From: Stercorarius parasiticus
Taxonomy: Eukaryota > Chordata > Aves > Charadriiformes > Stercorariidae
NCBI GenBank assembly: GCA_013396915.1
Contig: VWZL01005003.1
Location: forward strand, 391,924 to 455,923
Reading direction: 5' to 3'
DNA: 64,000 nucleotides
Of the stretch, positions 46,030 through 58,200 are shown piece after piece (the first letter of the stretch is position 1; the number at the start of each line of letters is the position of its first letter). Made by a program: the position numbers and the translations under genes. The notes under the pieces were generated by a model. That model had not been told where the DNA came from, made no database searches, and saw nothing but the letters and a program-made list of their open reading frames with translations.

Positions 46030-47170
46030 CTGCATTCATGTACTACAACGTTCTCATTAATCATATTAGATATTCTAGGCAATTATTGTGCTTAGCTTTG
46101 GAGACATACCAAACTTCTACCTCTAGTCATTTTCCCTTCTTTTCCACATAGATGCTTTTCGCTGCCTGTTTTAATTTCCTGCACAAGTTAGACCTAGAGC
46201 AGGTCTTATTGGATCTGTGCACTTCAACAAGCCATAGCTTTCTTTTCTATTTATATGCTTTTTGTAAGCTTTCTGCACTCATGTAGTATCTCTACTGATT
46301 ATCATGAAGACTAGAGGCTCTTTGTTTGCAACAGACTTTCCAGACTTTAGGAAACATCAACCCTTCTCAAAGTCACACTAACTTCAGTTGATTTGTTTTT
46401 GTCACCTACATCGTTTATGTCTCTGTAATTGTTAAACTTCCCTAATAGCCTCATCTCCTTCCTGCTGCAAGTGATTTTGACCCAGGTGGGTGGTACTGCT
46501 AACAATCTATTTCTGTACTAATATACACCAGGATCTCTATCTTTATTTTTCTCTTTAATAAATTGTATCCCCCAGTACCTGTACTGTGAACCCATGTTTC
46601 TGTTACCCCATGATAGTCAATTTCACATCTTCCACCAGCAATTATGTTTCTTCCACCTTCTTGCCCATTCTTCTTGCACCACTACAAAAACATTTCATTT
46701 GTTTCTAAAATGCAGTAAGGAAACTTCTCTTGATTTTCCTTCGCTGTATCTGTCTCATCGTCACTCACAAGAACTACTGTTTTTTCCCTGATGCTCGACC
46801 TTCTACTCTCTAGTATACTTTCACCCTTTGTTATATCCTTCTTATTTTGCCATCTCTGTATATTTAAGAAGCAGTTTTATCAGCCATGCTCAGCTCAACC
46901 CCAGAAGGCTATTAGCCCAGCTACTCCAGCGGAATTCATCAGTCCAGAGGAACTCTTGTTCCATGAATGCTTCCCGATGGTCAGACATCCTCAGACTTTC
47001 CTCACAGCATTTATCCTTGAACCATCTGTTCATCTTTGTTTTCTTGCCATGCCTTTGCTCTCCTTCTCTGGGGACTGGAAGACTTCCACTGAACGTTATG
47101 CACATGGAAATATCATTGCCACCTGGCAGGAAGAAAATGTCTTCTATGCTGTGGGTGTTACACCATTTTA
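46030..47170 (-). mobile_element. Probable ancient LINE (CR1-like) fossil, reverse orientation
   Basis: On the plus strand the block is C/T-rich for over 1 kb. It carries wording that I associate with the reverse complement of old CR1-like LINEs of turtles and crocodilians: CATGTTTCTGTTACCCCATG (46592-46611), ACAAAAACATTTCATTTG (46684-46701), TCCTTGAACCATCTGTTCATC (47012-47032) and CTGGGGACTGGAAGACTTCC (47069-47088). Open frames on both strands (46594-46791, 46791-47171, 46890-47105) are short and not recognisable as genes. It is highly eroded; boundaries and family are tentative. Alternatives are another old transposon class or a pyrimidine-biased unique region. Confidence 0.4.
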
Positions 47171-48364
47171 AAATGGAACCATGGTTACAGTGAAGAATAT
47201 AGGCTTCCTACAGCCAAATCTTAATTCCTCCAGTGGCTACTGGGCCAGCTGAATGGAGGCACTTTGCTCTCTTTCCCAGCAGCTTTTGTGAAACTCTATT
47301 AGAGAGCAAGGCAGAGAAACAAAAATGAAGAAAGATGTTGGCAGCAGCACTACCGGAGGAGAAAAGGGCAGATACAGAACAAGAGGCATATTTTCTGTAA
47401 TTATTTACAGGTAACATGCATTTGGTGTTGGAAAAACATACATCTTAACAGCTACCGTGACCTTGGTGGGCAGCATAGTGATATTCTTCTACAGCAAAGC
47501 TTATAAATGGGAATATGGAATAAGTTAATAAATATCCTCAGGTAAATCCCAGACAAAGTCAAGTCAGTGGAATTCTTCTCCTTTGATTTAAACACAGCCG
47601 GGATTTCACATCCATTATTTAAGTGTATTGTCTTTACAACAATAAAGAAAGAAACCAAGGGAGACAAAGAGAAGGTGTTTGGAATACTTTCCTATCAGAC
47701 TTAACAGTACTGGTTCAGGGACCTAAGCGTTTTCTGAGCTTGAGGATTCTTGTCTCACTGCATTTAAACCACAGCGACAAAGGGTACTGCAGGCAGCTAT
47801 GAAGATGAGAGCAGTTCTGCCCATACCCACCCAGTCATGACAACCCACCCCAAATCCAAAGGCTGTGTGATGATGTTAGCAAGACCCTAAGGCTCTGCAG
47901 CCTAGCTAGCCCCAGCTCAGCACCCTGGCTGCATGGGTTTTGCTCACCTTGGAGATCAGGCAGAGTACAGACAAGCACGCTGTGCTGGTACCCCTGTCTT
48001 GCTTGATTTGCATATTTTAACTTATTTAGTAAGAAAAGGCACAAGAAAGACCATGCACATGATCAGAGGTATTCATCCACCTCCATCTAAAAGAAGTCAA
48101 AACAGACTCAGACTTTTCAACCAGGACCAGGATGACTAATAAGACAGAAGTCTGTAGATTTGTGAATGATAGATGGAGAAGGTCTCCCGCTTGTTCATAA
48201 TGTGACAGGCAGAGGGCATTCAAATGAATTCAAACCAACATTTTCTCATACAGTCCATAATTAAACTGTGAACTCCACTGCCACAGAACATTTTGGTGGC
48301 CAAAAAGCCATGAGAGAAATGCAGGAATGACAAATAGATTAGTAGTTATTAAACACAGATTAGT
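47171..48364. other. Non-coding DNA, no gene seen
   Basis: No exon or repeat supported. A small GC-richer patch at 47820-47960 has frames on both strands without splice framing. Confidence 0.5.
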
Positions 48365-48570
48365 GGATTTTAAACATGGTCTTCTGAATCCAACCTCTGC
48401 CTCAGGAGCTCAGTAAATCTCTCCTTGTTGAAAGACCCAACAAGGAAAGCTCCATTACCTCCTTGTGCCATTGAATTATTTCTCTAAGCATCTACTTCTG
48501 ACACTTTTAGAGATAAGATGCTGGTCTAAACCAATATGGCAGGTCTTAAAGTACATGTTTTCACATCCGC
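48365..48570 (+). mobile_element. 3' tail fossil of an old CR1-type LINE
   Basis: AGAGATAAGATGCTGGTCTA (48509-48528) and AACCAATATGGCAGGTCTTA (48529-48548) parallel the reptile-type CR1 3' end GACAGGATACTGGGCTAGATG, then TCTGACCCAGTATGGC, TTCTTATG. The upstream part with GAATCCAACCTCTGCCTC and CTTCTGACACTTTTAG is compatible with the preceding 3' UTR. This is an older CR1 lineage than the element at 12944-13372. Confidence 0.5.
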
Positions 48571-49739
48571 TTGTTTATGCTTTGATATGTAAATTGTACC
48601 AGTTTAGACTTCTTTACACACTGCTGTTCTGCACTTAAGTATCAAAAAAGCCTAACTGAACAAAGGCCTGCACTTGTAAGAGGGTCATACTTACATTGCT
48701 TTGCACACTGCCTTTAAAGTTAACTTACTATTTACAGAGAATTCCATTTTAAACCTTTTATTTCTTAAAAAGCAGTTACCTATACAAGAATTGCTGGTGG
48801 AAAATACAGTCACAAACACACACAAAGAAATGCCAACATCTTGCCCTGAACTTCATTTGTGGTAATGCGTGATGCCACTGACACACAGCATCTTCTCTCC
48901 CATTTACTAGAAAGACGAAGGTTTCTTTTATCCCATCATTTCTGCAACTGCTTGAAAGGGTGAGGCAGGATTTATTCATCTGCTAGTGCATACAGCATCC
49001 AAATTCCTTCCCCTCAACATAAGGCAGATAAAAGGCTATTGGTCAAACAGCAGTGTCCCAAGTTACTTGCTCGGGTCTGAAGCTGCATATGGTTTTGAAC
49101 TCACTTGTTAAATATCACTAGAAAGCCTACTGTAGGTTTATTTCTAATGACTTTGATACAGTCTGACATTGGCTATGCTGGACTCCTACAGAACTGTGAA
49201 ATAATCAATGAGATGCATAAAGTTAAGCAGAGATCTTCCAAATACCTTGAAAAATAATTAGAGCATCTCATCAATAAAAGATTTTTTTTTTCTTTATTTT
49301 CTTCACATGCTAGAACCAATCAGTTGGCTTGTTCAGGGTAGAATCTTGGAGGGATTAGTTTTTTGTTTCTGAGTTTTACAGTGAGAATAAATAAAGTACT
49401 GTAGATTTCAACACGAAAATAGGCATTTTGTGAGAAAAAACCACCACAAATAAATTAACCAACATTTCAGGCATGCAAAGAATGCAAAAAAACCCCACCC
49501 CAAACCCTAAAATGTTTGAAGTTGTATTATACAAATCTTTTTCATTGTTTTTTACAAGGCCATACATTAACATTTTGCTTTCTGGATAGATGGCTTTTCC
49601 CACCTAGTGAAAGTGGCAGCACCATACAGATGCTCAGTTTCTACTTAGCTGAGCCATTTGTCTCTAAAAACGGGGTGAACATAAATGCATCCTGGTAATT
49701 TTCACATTTGAAGCCCCTCTCTGTTTTACTGTTCAATAA
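48571..49739. other. Non-coding DNA, no gene seen
   Basis: A+T-rich, with a T9 run at 49282-49290. No exon supported. Confidence 0.55.
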
Positions 49740-50000
49740 ACACTAACCATTTAGCATTAAGTCTGCACAGTGCTTAACAGCCATCTATTGAATCCTGCAT
49801 AATTCAGGTGCAAGGGCCACATTTGTGACGCAGCTGAAGTGCAGTTCTATCACAGGGCTGAAGAAAGCTGAGCAACTTGACAACAGCGAGCCATCATTAA
49901 GAAGCCAGACGGGGGTTTAATAGCACAGAGCTGTTCTCTGACTTAATAAATGAACTGCAGTTTTATATGCTGCATGGCCACATTTGTTTCAGTGCTAGGA
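49740..50000. promoter_or_regulatory. Candidate conserved non-coding element
   Basis: Single-copy-looking segment with dense factor-site-like words: AACCATTTAGCATTAAG, CATAATTCAGG, GACGCAGCTG (E-box CAGCTG at 49831-49836), CATCATTAAG, ACTTAATAAATGAACTGCAG. There is no open frame of note. Enhancer function is inference only. Confidence 0.25.
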
Positions 50001-50317
50001 GATGTGAGCAGTGTTTAGATCTATGGGACTATGTCAGCTTCACCACATAAATAAGTGAGACCCTAAAGAGTTGTGCACTTTTATAAGTTCTTGAAGAGTA
50101 TGTAGCATGAAAATATGAGCTACCCCAGCCTGAAAAAAATAAAAGACTTTTCTTTAGCTAGTATTTCAAAAGGCAAGCATTTTTCTTTGTATTTACTTCT
50201 ATCCCTGCAGCTATAATGAATTATTTAAGCAATATCTATATAGTACAGGATTTGTGCTTTTATTTTATTTATTTGTCTATTTTATCACAGGCTACTTACA
50301 AGGGCAAGCATGCTGAG

Positions 50318-50380
50318 TCAACACAGGTGTAAATCACTGTACATTTACTTTAATCAGTGGAACTAGGCAGACTGACACCC
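50318..50380. repeat. Fossil of an old palindromic amniote repeat
   Basis: ACACAGGTGTAAATCACTGT (50321-50340) and ACTTTAATCAGTGGAACTAG (50348-50367) parallel ACACCGGTGTAAATCAGGAG and ATTGAAGTCAGTGGAATTAC of a repeat common in reptiles and birds. Short and worn. Confidence 0.35.
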
Positions 50381-52799
50381 GTCACAAAGCTGACCTAATA
50401 TATTTAGTGCAGAAGAGTTTTTTATTGGGTTATTAATAATGGACTTGTTTATTGCTATTTCTCAAGCAACAGGGCTGGCAAGGTGCGCTTTCTTTTTTTT
50501 TTTACCCTCTCATTTCTTTTTAATAGCAATAGAAAACTAAGAAACGTTCAGCGCATCTAAGCAATTCCTAGTTTAGCACACCGTGCACACCTTCAGGAAG
50601 GACTCTCCAGGTAAGCCTAGCACTGTGAAATGTGCTACAACATAGAAATCTTTGAGCTAGTTCTGGATGACCTGATATAGCCACTTGGCAGAGCACTTCA
50701 CACAGAAGTGTTAGCTTGGTTTCTAAAAGCAGCGAAGTTACATCAGTGCTGCCTTCTGCCAGGACTAACTGGGTCAGCAAAGCACCCCACCAAGGCGGCC
50801 AGGTGGTTTCTAGTTCTAGAGGTCATTGTTTCAGAGCCAGGTCGTATCTCTGCGTAGTGCTCGCTCTCCCACCTTAAGGTCTAGACCCTCAGCTGATGAC
50901 TCCATGTCATCCAGTCGAGAGATCCACATTTGTTAGGTCTCACGAGTTAACTCCATTTACAGACAAAATGTCTACAGTCTGTATTTGACTCAAGAGCATT
51001 TCTAAACGTTCATTTTCGTTGGACAATAAGGAGTTTCAATAAATTCAATGCTGTCAAATACCACGATAGAAATGTGACAACTTTTGAAAGAATGTCCACC
51101 AGACAACAAAAAAAATGTAAGGCCATACTCCGCGTTGGCAAACCAGTGCTACACTGGAAACAAAGCAGAGGAAAGGCTAACAAGATCATATAAGTGGCTT
51201 GTTTCCAAGATCTGAGGTAATCTGTGAATGACAGTGCTGGCTCCTATCGATACTTTCTTGGCACTAGGAGGTAAAATATGTGGACAGGAGACAGGGCATA
51301 AGTCCAAAGAGTCACTTTGTTCCAGGTAATGCTAGGTTAGCTGGCATAAAAACTCCTTGAAACCATAACTGGCTATTATTGTTTCAAGCAGCGCTGAGAA
51401 CAGAGAAGCCACAGACACAGAAATCACAGCTGACAGTCTGGTCCCTTACGTTGTTTTGTATTGCTTATACAAATGTATTAAGCACTATTTGTATGTTACA
51501 CATTCATATAAATGTATTAGAATGTAAAATGCAATAAAACTCCTTTCTGTTAAATCCTTTACTTGAATTAGCGATTGAAAGATCTAAGCCTAGATCAGCA
51601 TAATATAAAATATGTAGGCTTCCAGGTATTCTTACTGAATGAGATCAAGTTGTGTGACATTAGTTTATTGTATTGCCATTCACTTCCTTGCTGTAACACA
51701 GGCAGGGGGTCAATAGCCTGGCTTTGGTCATTGCACATGAAATGAATCGTAACTATCTTGCTGATATTTCCAGGTCCGCTGAGACATCTTTCCTTATGTT
51801 ATGAGTTTTTGGGGGTGGGAACCACGCTGCCCTTATTATTGTCCCAGGTCAAAGAAGGCCATGATTGCTGCCTAGGTCCTGCAGCATTTATCCTAAAACA
51901 AATAATGAACATGAATTCCAGGGTCCTTTGAGGTATGAATTTGTAAGGTATCCGCACTTTTCCAATAATAATGCGACACCCAAAATGATTAATGCAGGAC
52001 TGCTAACAGACCCAGGTTCGTTAGCCAGCAATATCAACAACTTATTGTAACTTTGCAGGAGGTTTTATCATTGAGATGATGGAGCAGGAGTTCAGAGGCG
52101 GTCAGAAATGGAATCCTGCCTTCATCCAGGCTGATCTCAACTAGCCTGGCTTAAGTTTTTCAGTAATGTGAAGGTGGGATCCATGACATTGCTGCTCATT
52201 TAAAAAAAACCCTGCAAATTTCAATTTAACGTAGTGCATGGTTTAAGGAAAGTTCAGGACAGCTGCCCAGTCATTGTATTAGTGAAGTGCCTTTCACTGT
52301 AACAAGGCAAGAGAAAGTACAAGTGAAAGGGCAGAACAGCCGGGGTGCCTATTAATTCCAAGCTCTCCACTTGACGACATTTTGTAAAATGTGGAACAAA
52401 GATTAAATTCCAGTTATTTGGGACTCTGAGACCAGAAGAAGCTTTTGACACCTGAAGAGCAGGCTCAGGCTGTGTTCATTGTAAGATGCAAAGGCAGAAA
52501 AGCAGAAATGCCAAATCCTCGTTCCAGCCAATGTCTTTCCAAATGCTAGGAAACCAAATGCAATAGCAGGGGCTTAGGCTACTGATATTAAGCCTATATT
52601 ATGCAGACTCTGAGTTTACACATAGATACACAGGTATCTACATATTTCATGATAGTGTTTTGACTGAGGACTGTTGAGTGCTTCAAACTAACATTCATAT
52701 GAATTCAAGTTCAGTTATTCTGCACCTGATACAGCATTAGATTAAAACCAGATTTAGAGCAAGATCCCAAGGGCTACAAGAAAAAGAGGCTCGTATGCT
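50381..52799. other. Non-coding DNA, no exon convincingly supported
   Basis: A T10-T11 run lies at 50491-50502. A plus-strand open frame at 51865-52050 (61 codons) has fairly protein-like wording toward its end (for example RYEFVRYPHFSNNN), but there is no clear acceptor and the frame simply ends in a stop. A minus-strand frame at 50568-50780 likewise lacks support. No transposon recognised. Confidence 0.45.
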
Positions 52800-52965
52800 G
52801 CTGCTAAGACTAATACAGTCATAGTTTATTAATGTAGACAGTAATGCATAATGAAATGTCATTAATTCTCACATGTAATATTGGTTCCTAATTTGAGGAA
52901 TTGTGTCCAATTATCTGTAGTTTAGTTATTCAGATTTATAACTTAGCAACTCAGAACAAGAAAGT
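52800..52965. promoter_or_regulatory. ATTA/octamer-rich candidate enhancer
   Basis: Contains TAATGCATAATGAAATG (52842-52858), GTCATTAATTC, TCCAATTATC and TTTAGTTATTCAG: many homeodomain cores and a POU-like ATGCATAAT within 130 bp. Inference from motif texture only. Confidence 0.3.
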
Positions 52966-54670
52966 GCTGAATCCTTCTCCATTACCTGAGAAGTCTGAAA
53001 AATAAAAGACCTGTTCCTTTTAAGGGCAGCCTGTATATTTCTCAAGTCTTTTTGCTGTTCCGGATTTATGATTCGGTTCTCCAAGGGAGTCATGGAAAAG
53101 CCATTTGGTAACTTTCACTGCATGCCTCATTCCAGATCTTTTTCCTTTGTGTTAAGGTTTTTATCTGTAAAAGGGCATTTTATTTCAGTGCCACTCCTTG
53201 GGGCAAATAGCTTCTGAAAAGAAGCTCTCAGAGGTGTGTCCCAGAAAAAAAAAAAATCAGGCTTTCTACCAGTTACAAAGGTCACCAAGTTTATGTTTTG
53301 TATCTCAGACCATGCCTTTTTATCAAGCAACCAAGTATGTATCATCATAATGTCAGCCAAGCTAGTACTTGTTATTGCCAAGGGTCATTTTTCAGAAATG
53401 CCCACTGGCATTTCATGTATTCTGCTCCCTACCTGAGTTCAGGGACACTCTGAAACTCTTCGCTGAAATGGCTTAAGAATAACCACCCTGACATAAAAAA
53501 TACAAGTCGCTCCCCATAGAAAGTACTGCTGATCTCAGCTGCAAGGCTTCCTCAGCCTGCTCAGCAGGGAAGCATGAAGATGTCAGGTAAACATAATCAT
53601 GCTATTTGTGGAAAGTGTGAGATGAGAAAGAGGGAGGGTAATGAAGCATAGACAGAGCAATTCAGTTTCCCAGCCTATTTAGGTAGATTGTCTTTCTCTA
53701 ATTGTTTTTCTCCCTGGAGGTACAAACACAGCGAATTTCGATACCATAAAGTTAAGCTTTATTGTTGCAGCTTTCAGTTCTTTCACAAAGAAATATGTAC
53801 TGTATTATAGCAGCACCTAGTAGCAACGCTATAGTTAAAGATGTGTCAGCAGTTGTGTTACAAACCTCTGTTTTTCCATGAGAAGTAAAAACTAGTTTTA
53901 GGCTAAAATTAGCCATATAAGGCTGGTGTCTAGATTCATATCAGTTTACGTAAAAAAATTCCTAGACGTGTTCTTTGGTAATTGTGGTTGATAACAGCCC
54001 CTCCAAAAAAAAAAAAAAACCACCCTGACACAATATCATCTATATTACAAAAGGTTCGATAGACACAAGTTAAATGTATCATTTTGCAAGTGTTTAAGTA
54101 TTGCCCCCGGTGACTTCAGTCATTATCTTCAGTATGAAATGAATTTCATCTCAGTGTAGCAAAAGATTTTAATGGGCTTTGTCCGGCAGAAGCCAATCCA
54201 ACAAAGCACATATTTATCTCATTAACACTTAAATACGTGAACAGTTCATTTGAAACCATCAGGACAAGACTGTTCATCACCTTGCAGGACAGAGTTCAGA
54301 CAAAAACAAAATGCAGGCATATTTTAAAATTCAAGCGGACACTCAAGGACATAGCATTTCTGTGTTCCCTTGCTCTATTTCATTGTGAAAATTAGCAACT
54401 TTAATAACTAAAGAATTTACAAAAGTTCCTTAGGCAGGCAACAAATACTTGAAGGTCAGCAAGCATGTGTTTATACTTAGATACTGGGTATGTACTGACA
54501 TCCAAAGTTATAGTCACGCAAATGTGAGACACCAGTAAAGCAATAAACTTCAAAGTAACAGAGAAGAAAGTGAGCCCTGAAGTTAAACGTAAGGACTGAC
54601 AGGAAAGCAAATTAATGATGAAATTGTAAGACCTAACTCTTATATTGTCTACTTACGACTAGATCTTAGA
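52966..54670. other. Non-coding DNA, no gene seen
   Basis: Two A-runs (53245-53257; 54006-54020). No repeat body is recognised next to either. Short frames only. Confidence 0.55.
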
Positions 54671-54800
54671 GCGCTTTCCAAGCAATTTGATAGCATTACC
54701 CAGATTTCACAGAGAGGGAAGGCAAGGTATATGCAGATTAAGGGATTTAGCCAAGGTCATCCGCCAGGCCAATGACAAGAGTCAGGAGCAGCAGCCCAGC
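54671..54800 (+). repeat. MIR-like ancient SINE fossil
   Basis: GCGCTTTCCAAGCA, TTACCCAGATTTCACAGAGAG, GATTAAGGGATTTAGCCAAG (54736-54755) and GTCATCCGCCAGGCC track the MIR order: CATTTTACAGATGGGGAAAC, GTTAAGTGACTTGCCCAAG, GTCACACAGC. Worn, but collinear over about 100 bp. Confidence 0.6.
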
Positions 54801-55260
54801 GGACTGGTACCAGTTCAGTCACTGCTCATGCGACGCTTTTTCCCACAGGGGAGGAGCAGTGCAGTTCGGCATGCCTCCTGGCCCCAGCAGACTTGGCTGT
54901 TCGAGACACCGATGGTGCAAGGCAACCTGAACAGGCTGTCACCAGGTAATGACCTACCACTCCTCGTCTGCGTCTTGTTAACCACCTGGTCACTCGCTCT
55001 TACCCAATAAACCAAACTGACGCTTGCTGGCAACTTAGTACTCACCACAAAGTGCATCAGCCAGCACTGTGGCGGGTTACCGTGGCAGAACTGATACACA
55101 GCAACTTGCTGTCCTCTGACAAACTGGCCTAAATTTGCACTCCCCCAGCTAAAGCCAGGGTCCCCAGGCTGGCACGGCCCTAGCCGAGTCATCGCTTGCC
55201 TGGCACCTGCGTGAAAGCCAGGGCTTGCACACCTGCCTGCCGACATGGGGCAGAAGAGGA
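54801..55260. other. GC-richer block with long minus-strand open frame; nature unknown
   Basis: The minus-strand frame at 54815-55246 (143 codons) is the longest in the window. It lies in locally GC-rich DNA with a few CpGs and overlaps a plus-strand frame (54687-55010). It shows no recognised domain and no convincing acceptor/donor pair, and its start is a non-ATG codon or arbitrary. Low A+T content alone can leave a frame this long open. An exon, retrocopy or repeat fragment are all possible. Confidence 0.25.
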
Positions 55261-58200
55261 CAGGAGTGGAGCTGGGAGTGCACAGTAGGAGGGAAATGGG
55301 TATTTGATGGCAGATTCCTAGGGTGACATACGTGAAAAATATGTAAATGATGAAAGCATGGGTCTAGGTGCAACAAAATGAAAGCTGAAGGACAAAAGAT
55401 ACCATGAGCTGTTGGAGATGTGAGCATGGGCTGAGATGGCATGCAGAAGGCAGTACAGTTGGAGGGGGTGTGGTGGCACAGAATGTCACAGCATCTGGAG
55501 ACAGGTACAAGGAAATAGCGGTAGGGAGCCTGTAGGGTCAGCTCAAAATGCTAATAGAGACTGTTATTTAGAGGACTGTGCTAGAGGATGTAGAGTACTA
55601 CAAAACCTTCGCTCTTGAGTGTGCAGCAGGAGTCGTCCCTTGAGTGAGCTGACCTTAGATCTCATGAAAAGAAAGTAACAAGACTGTCTCATTAGCTGCA
55701 GGTCTTTCATGGTCTAACTATGTATTTGAATTGCATAATGCTAGATCAGAGAATAATTTTGACTATTCTCTCCAAAGCTATTAGCTTGGGAGGGAGAAGT
55801 GCTATTTATTTTCTGAAAAAAACTCCAGCAGAAAGATTTGAGAAACACAGAAAAAGGCTACAGTAGATGCACACAGGAAAGAGAGCAGATCAAAAGAAAT
55901 TATTTCACTGTCTGAGGTACTGTCAACAAGGACTAGAGTGTTACCCATGTCTGAGGTCTACATTACAGCAAAGTGCCAAAGAGTAAATAGATTAATGATG
56001 GGTGCCTGGCATTCTACCCTGCTGGAAGAGGATATGACGCATTGCCCTAGACATGCTTCCCACCAACATTTTGCCATTGCTGTATTACTCTGGCAAATGC
56101 ACCATGACATTTTAACATAACAATCTTTCAGCTCTTTTAAGTGTAAAGCACTAGCATAAGTGTAACCCACAAACAGAAAAATAAAAAAAGTAAACTTTTT
56201 TTTTTACTAAGTTTTCTCAGTAATTATCTTGTGACCTATGAACTATACCAAAAAAGGTTTTCAGTAGCATAATTATGTTCAATAAGGGTGTTTGCTGACA
56301 GCTGGTAACAGAGTCAAGTTTTCTGCTTTTTCTGATTTTATTTTAGCTTTTGACTTTCACATTCGCTTTCTCTTTCAGCACCTCATTCGCACCACGAACA
56401 AACAAGTCATTCAGAACTGCATTCACGTTGGCAAAAATGCCAGGGAGAAAAGAAACCTCAGTCAAATACTTCTGTGGGTTGGTGGGCTAAAAATATGCAG
56501 GATGCTATGCTGCAAATAGTATCATCCAGAAAGATAAAATTATTTGATTTAAGGTTTGCTTTCAACAAGAAACATTGGACCCCTGTAGTAATGATGGGTA
56601 TTTCAGTTGGTTATGTATTAGGTATGCATGTATATGTAAATATGCATACACACATCCTACTACACATCTGAGAGAAAAAAATCAAGTTAAAGAGCTCCAG
56701 TCCCCCCACTCCTCCCCAGCTATCCAGGGAAAACAATAAGCAGTTCAGCAGGTGGCATCATGTGTATGGGGTGAAACACACCCTTCTGTCAGGAAACAGT
56801 ATGCGATAACTTTTTACTTAGAGCTCACAGAGGGAACATTCCGTTTACGCAGACAGTTGTCAATAACTCTCTGAATATTTTGATGGCTTTCCTTTGTTCC
56901 CTGCAAGGCAGTGGGCACCAGTTCTGTTGTAGGGTTCATGTAATATCTTTTCCACTGTTGTATGAAATGCAACTTTTTCCCTTGTATTTTGACTACTTCC
57001 TGCACTTCTACGGAGGCAGCGGCAGTTTAGTGCAAAGTGTTTTGTATGACACTAGAGCACATCTGCAGTCACTGTAAACTAACACCATTCTTTGAAGTTA
57101 AGAAAGGCGTGTCTGTGTATATTAGCTGAACACCATGCATCTTCTACGCTTTCCTTAACAACATGGTAAGAATTATTTCACAGATAACAGAAATCGCTAG
57201 AGAATTTAACAGGAAATAACCTTACCAGGATACAACTTTTTGAAATATAATTGAGTATTCAGAGAACTTAGTTAGAACATTAAAAAGTTACTTCCATTTT
57301 TTATTAAATAGATAAATTTCAGAAAAAAAGTTACAACCCTCAAACCAACCCATTTTTAAAAGTTAGGTAAGAGAGATCATACTCAACACCACATTCCCCA
57401 GTGATGTCACGGGATGCATACACTAAAAAATTAATGAGAATGTCATAAGTTAAAAGGGAGTAATCTGAGACTGTCATACTGCACGTACACTGCCACGCAT
57501 TTCAAAAAAGAATACACACTTGTTTTCTAACCCGGTTGACAGGACATAGACCAAAAAATCCGATTAAAGTAGCACTGTGCTCTGACTCCGCTGAATCCCA
57601 AACCCATGTTAACGTAATGTCAAGCAATTAATAGTTTATGGAAATAACAGGCCAGGACACAGAAGCAAGATTCAGGTCTCTACCTGGTAAACAGTGCTTT
57701 TGTAATCAGGAAGAATAATTGCAAGAGGACACCTTTTCTCTTCAGTGCGCAGTCATTTGCAAATCTTAAAACGCAACTCCTGTCAAGGTGCACAGTGCCC
57801 ATCGTGTGGATACTTTTGGCAGTGAGGCATTTAGACTCATGATTGAGAATATACAATTCTCTGCAAGAAATCAGTCATTTGAATCCAGCAATGATAAGTA
57901 TTGATTTTGAAGCGAAGAGATTTCTTTCTGTATTAACAAAAAAAAAAAAAAAGAAACCTCTGCTAGGCTTTTTTTCTTCATTATATCCATGGGAACGGAA
58001 AGGAATTATCAAAAGGAGGTGATAAAGGTTAGCAAGTTCAATTCTTAGCTTCCTTCATTCTCCTCATCTTTTTTATACTGTTTGTAATTTTGTGGAAAAG
58101 CTTTTTCTGACCAGTGCAAGTCTTTTGGTGGTGTAGATTTTACTCGCAGGAAAGAACCACAGGACAATGGTACAGTAACAAACTAACACTGTATCCCTCC

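Noticed and set aside
46791..47193. Two plus-strand frames over 120 codons
   Set aside because: They overlap each other in different frames within the pyrimidine-biased LINE-like fossil; C/T-rich DNA lacks stop codons in these frames.
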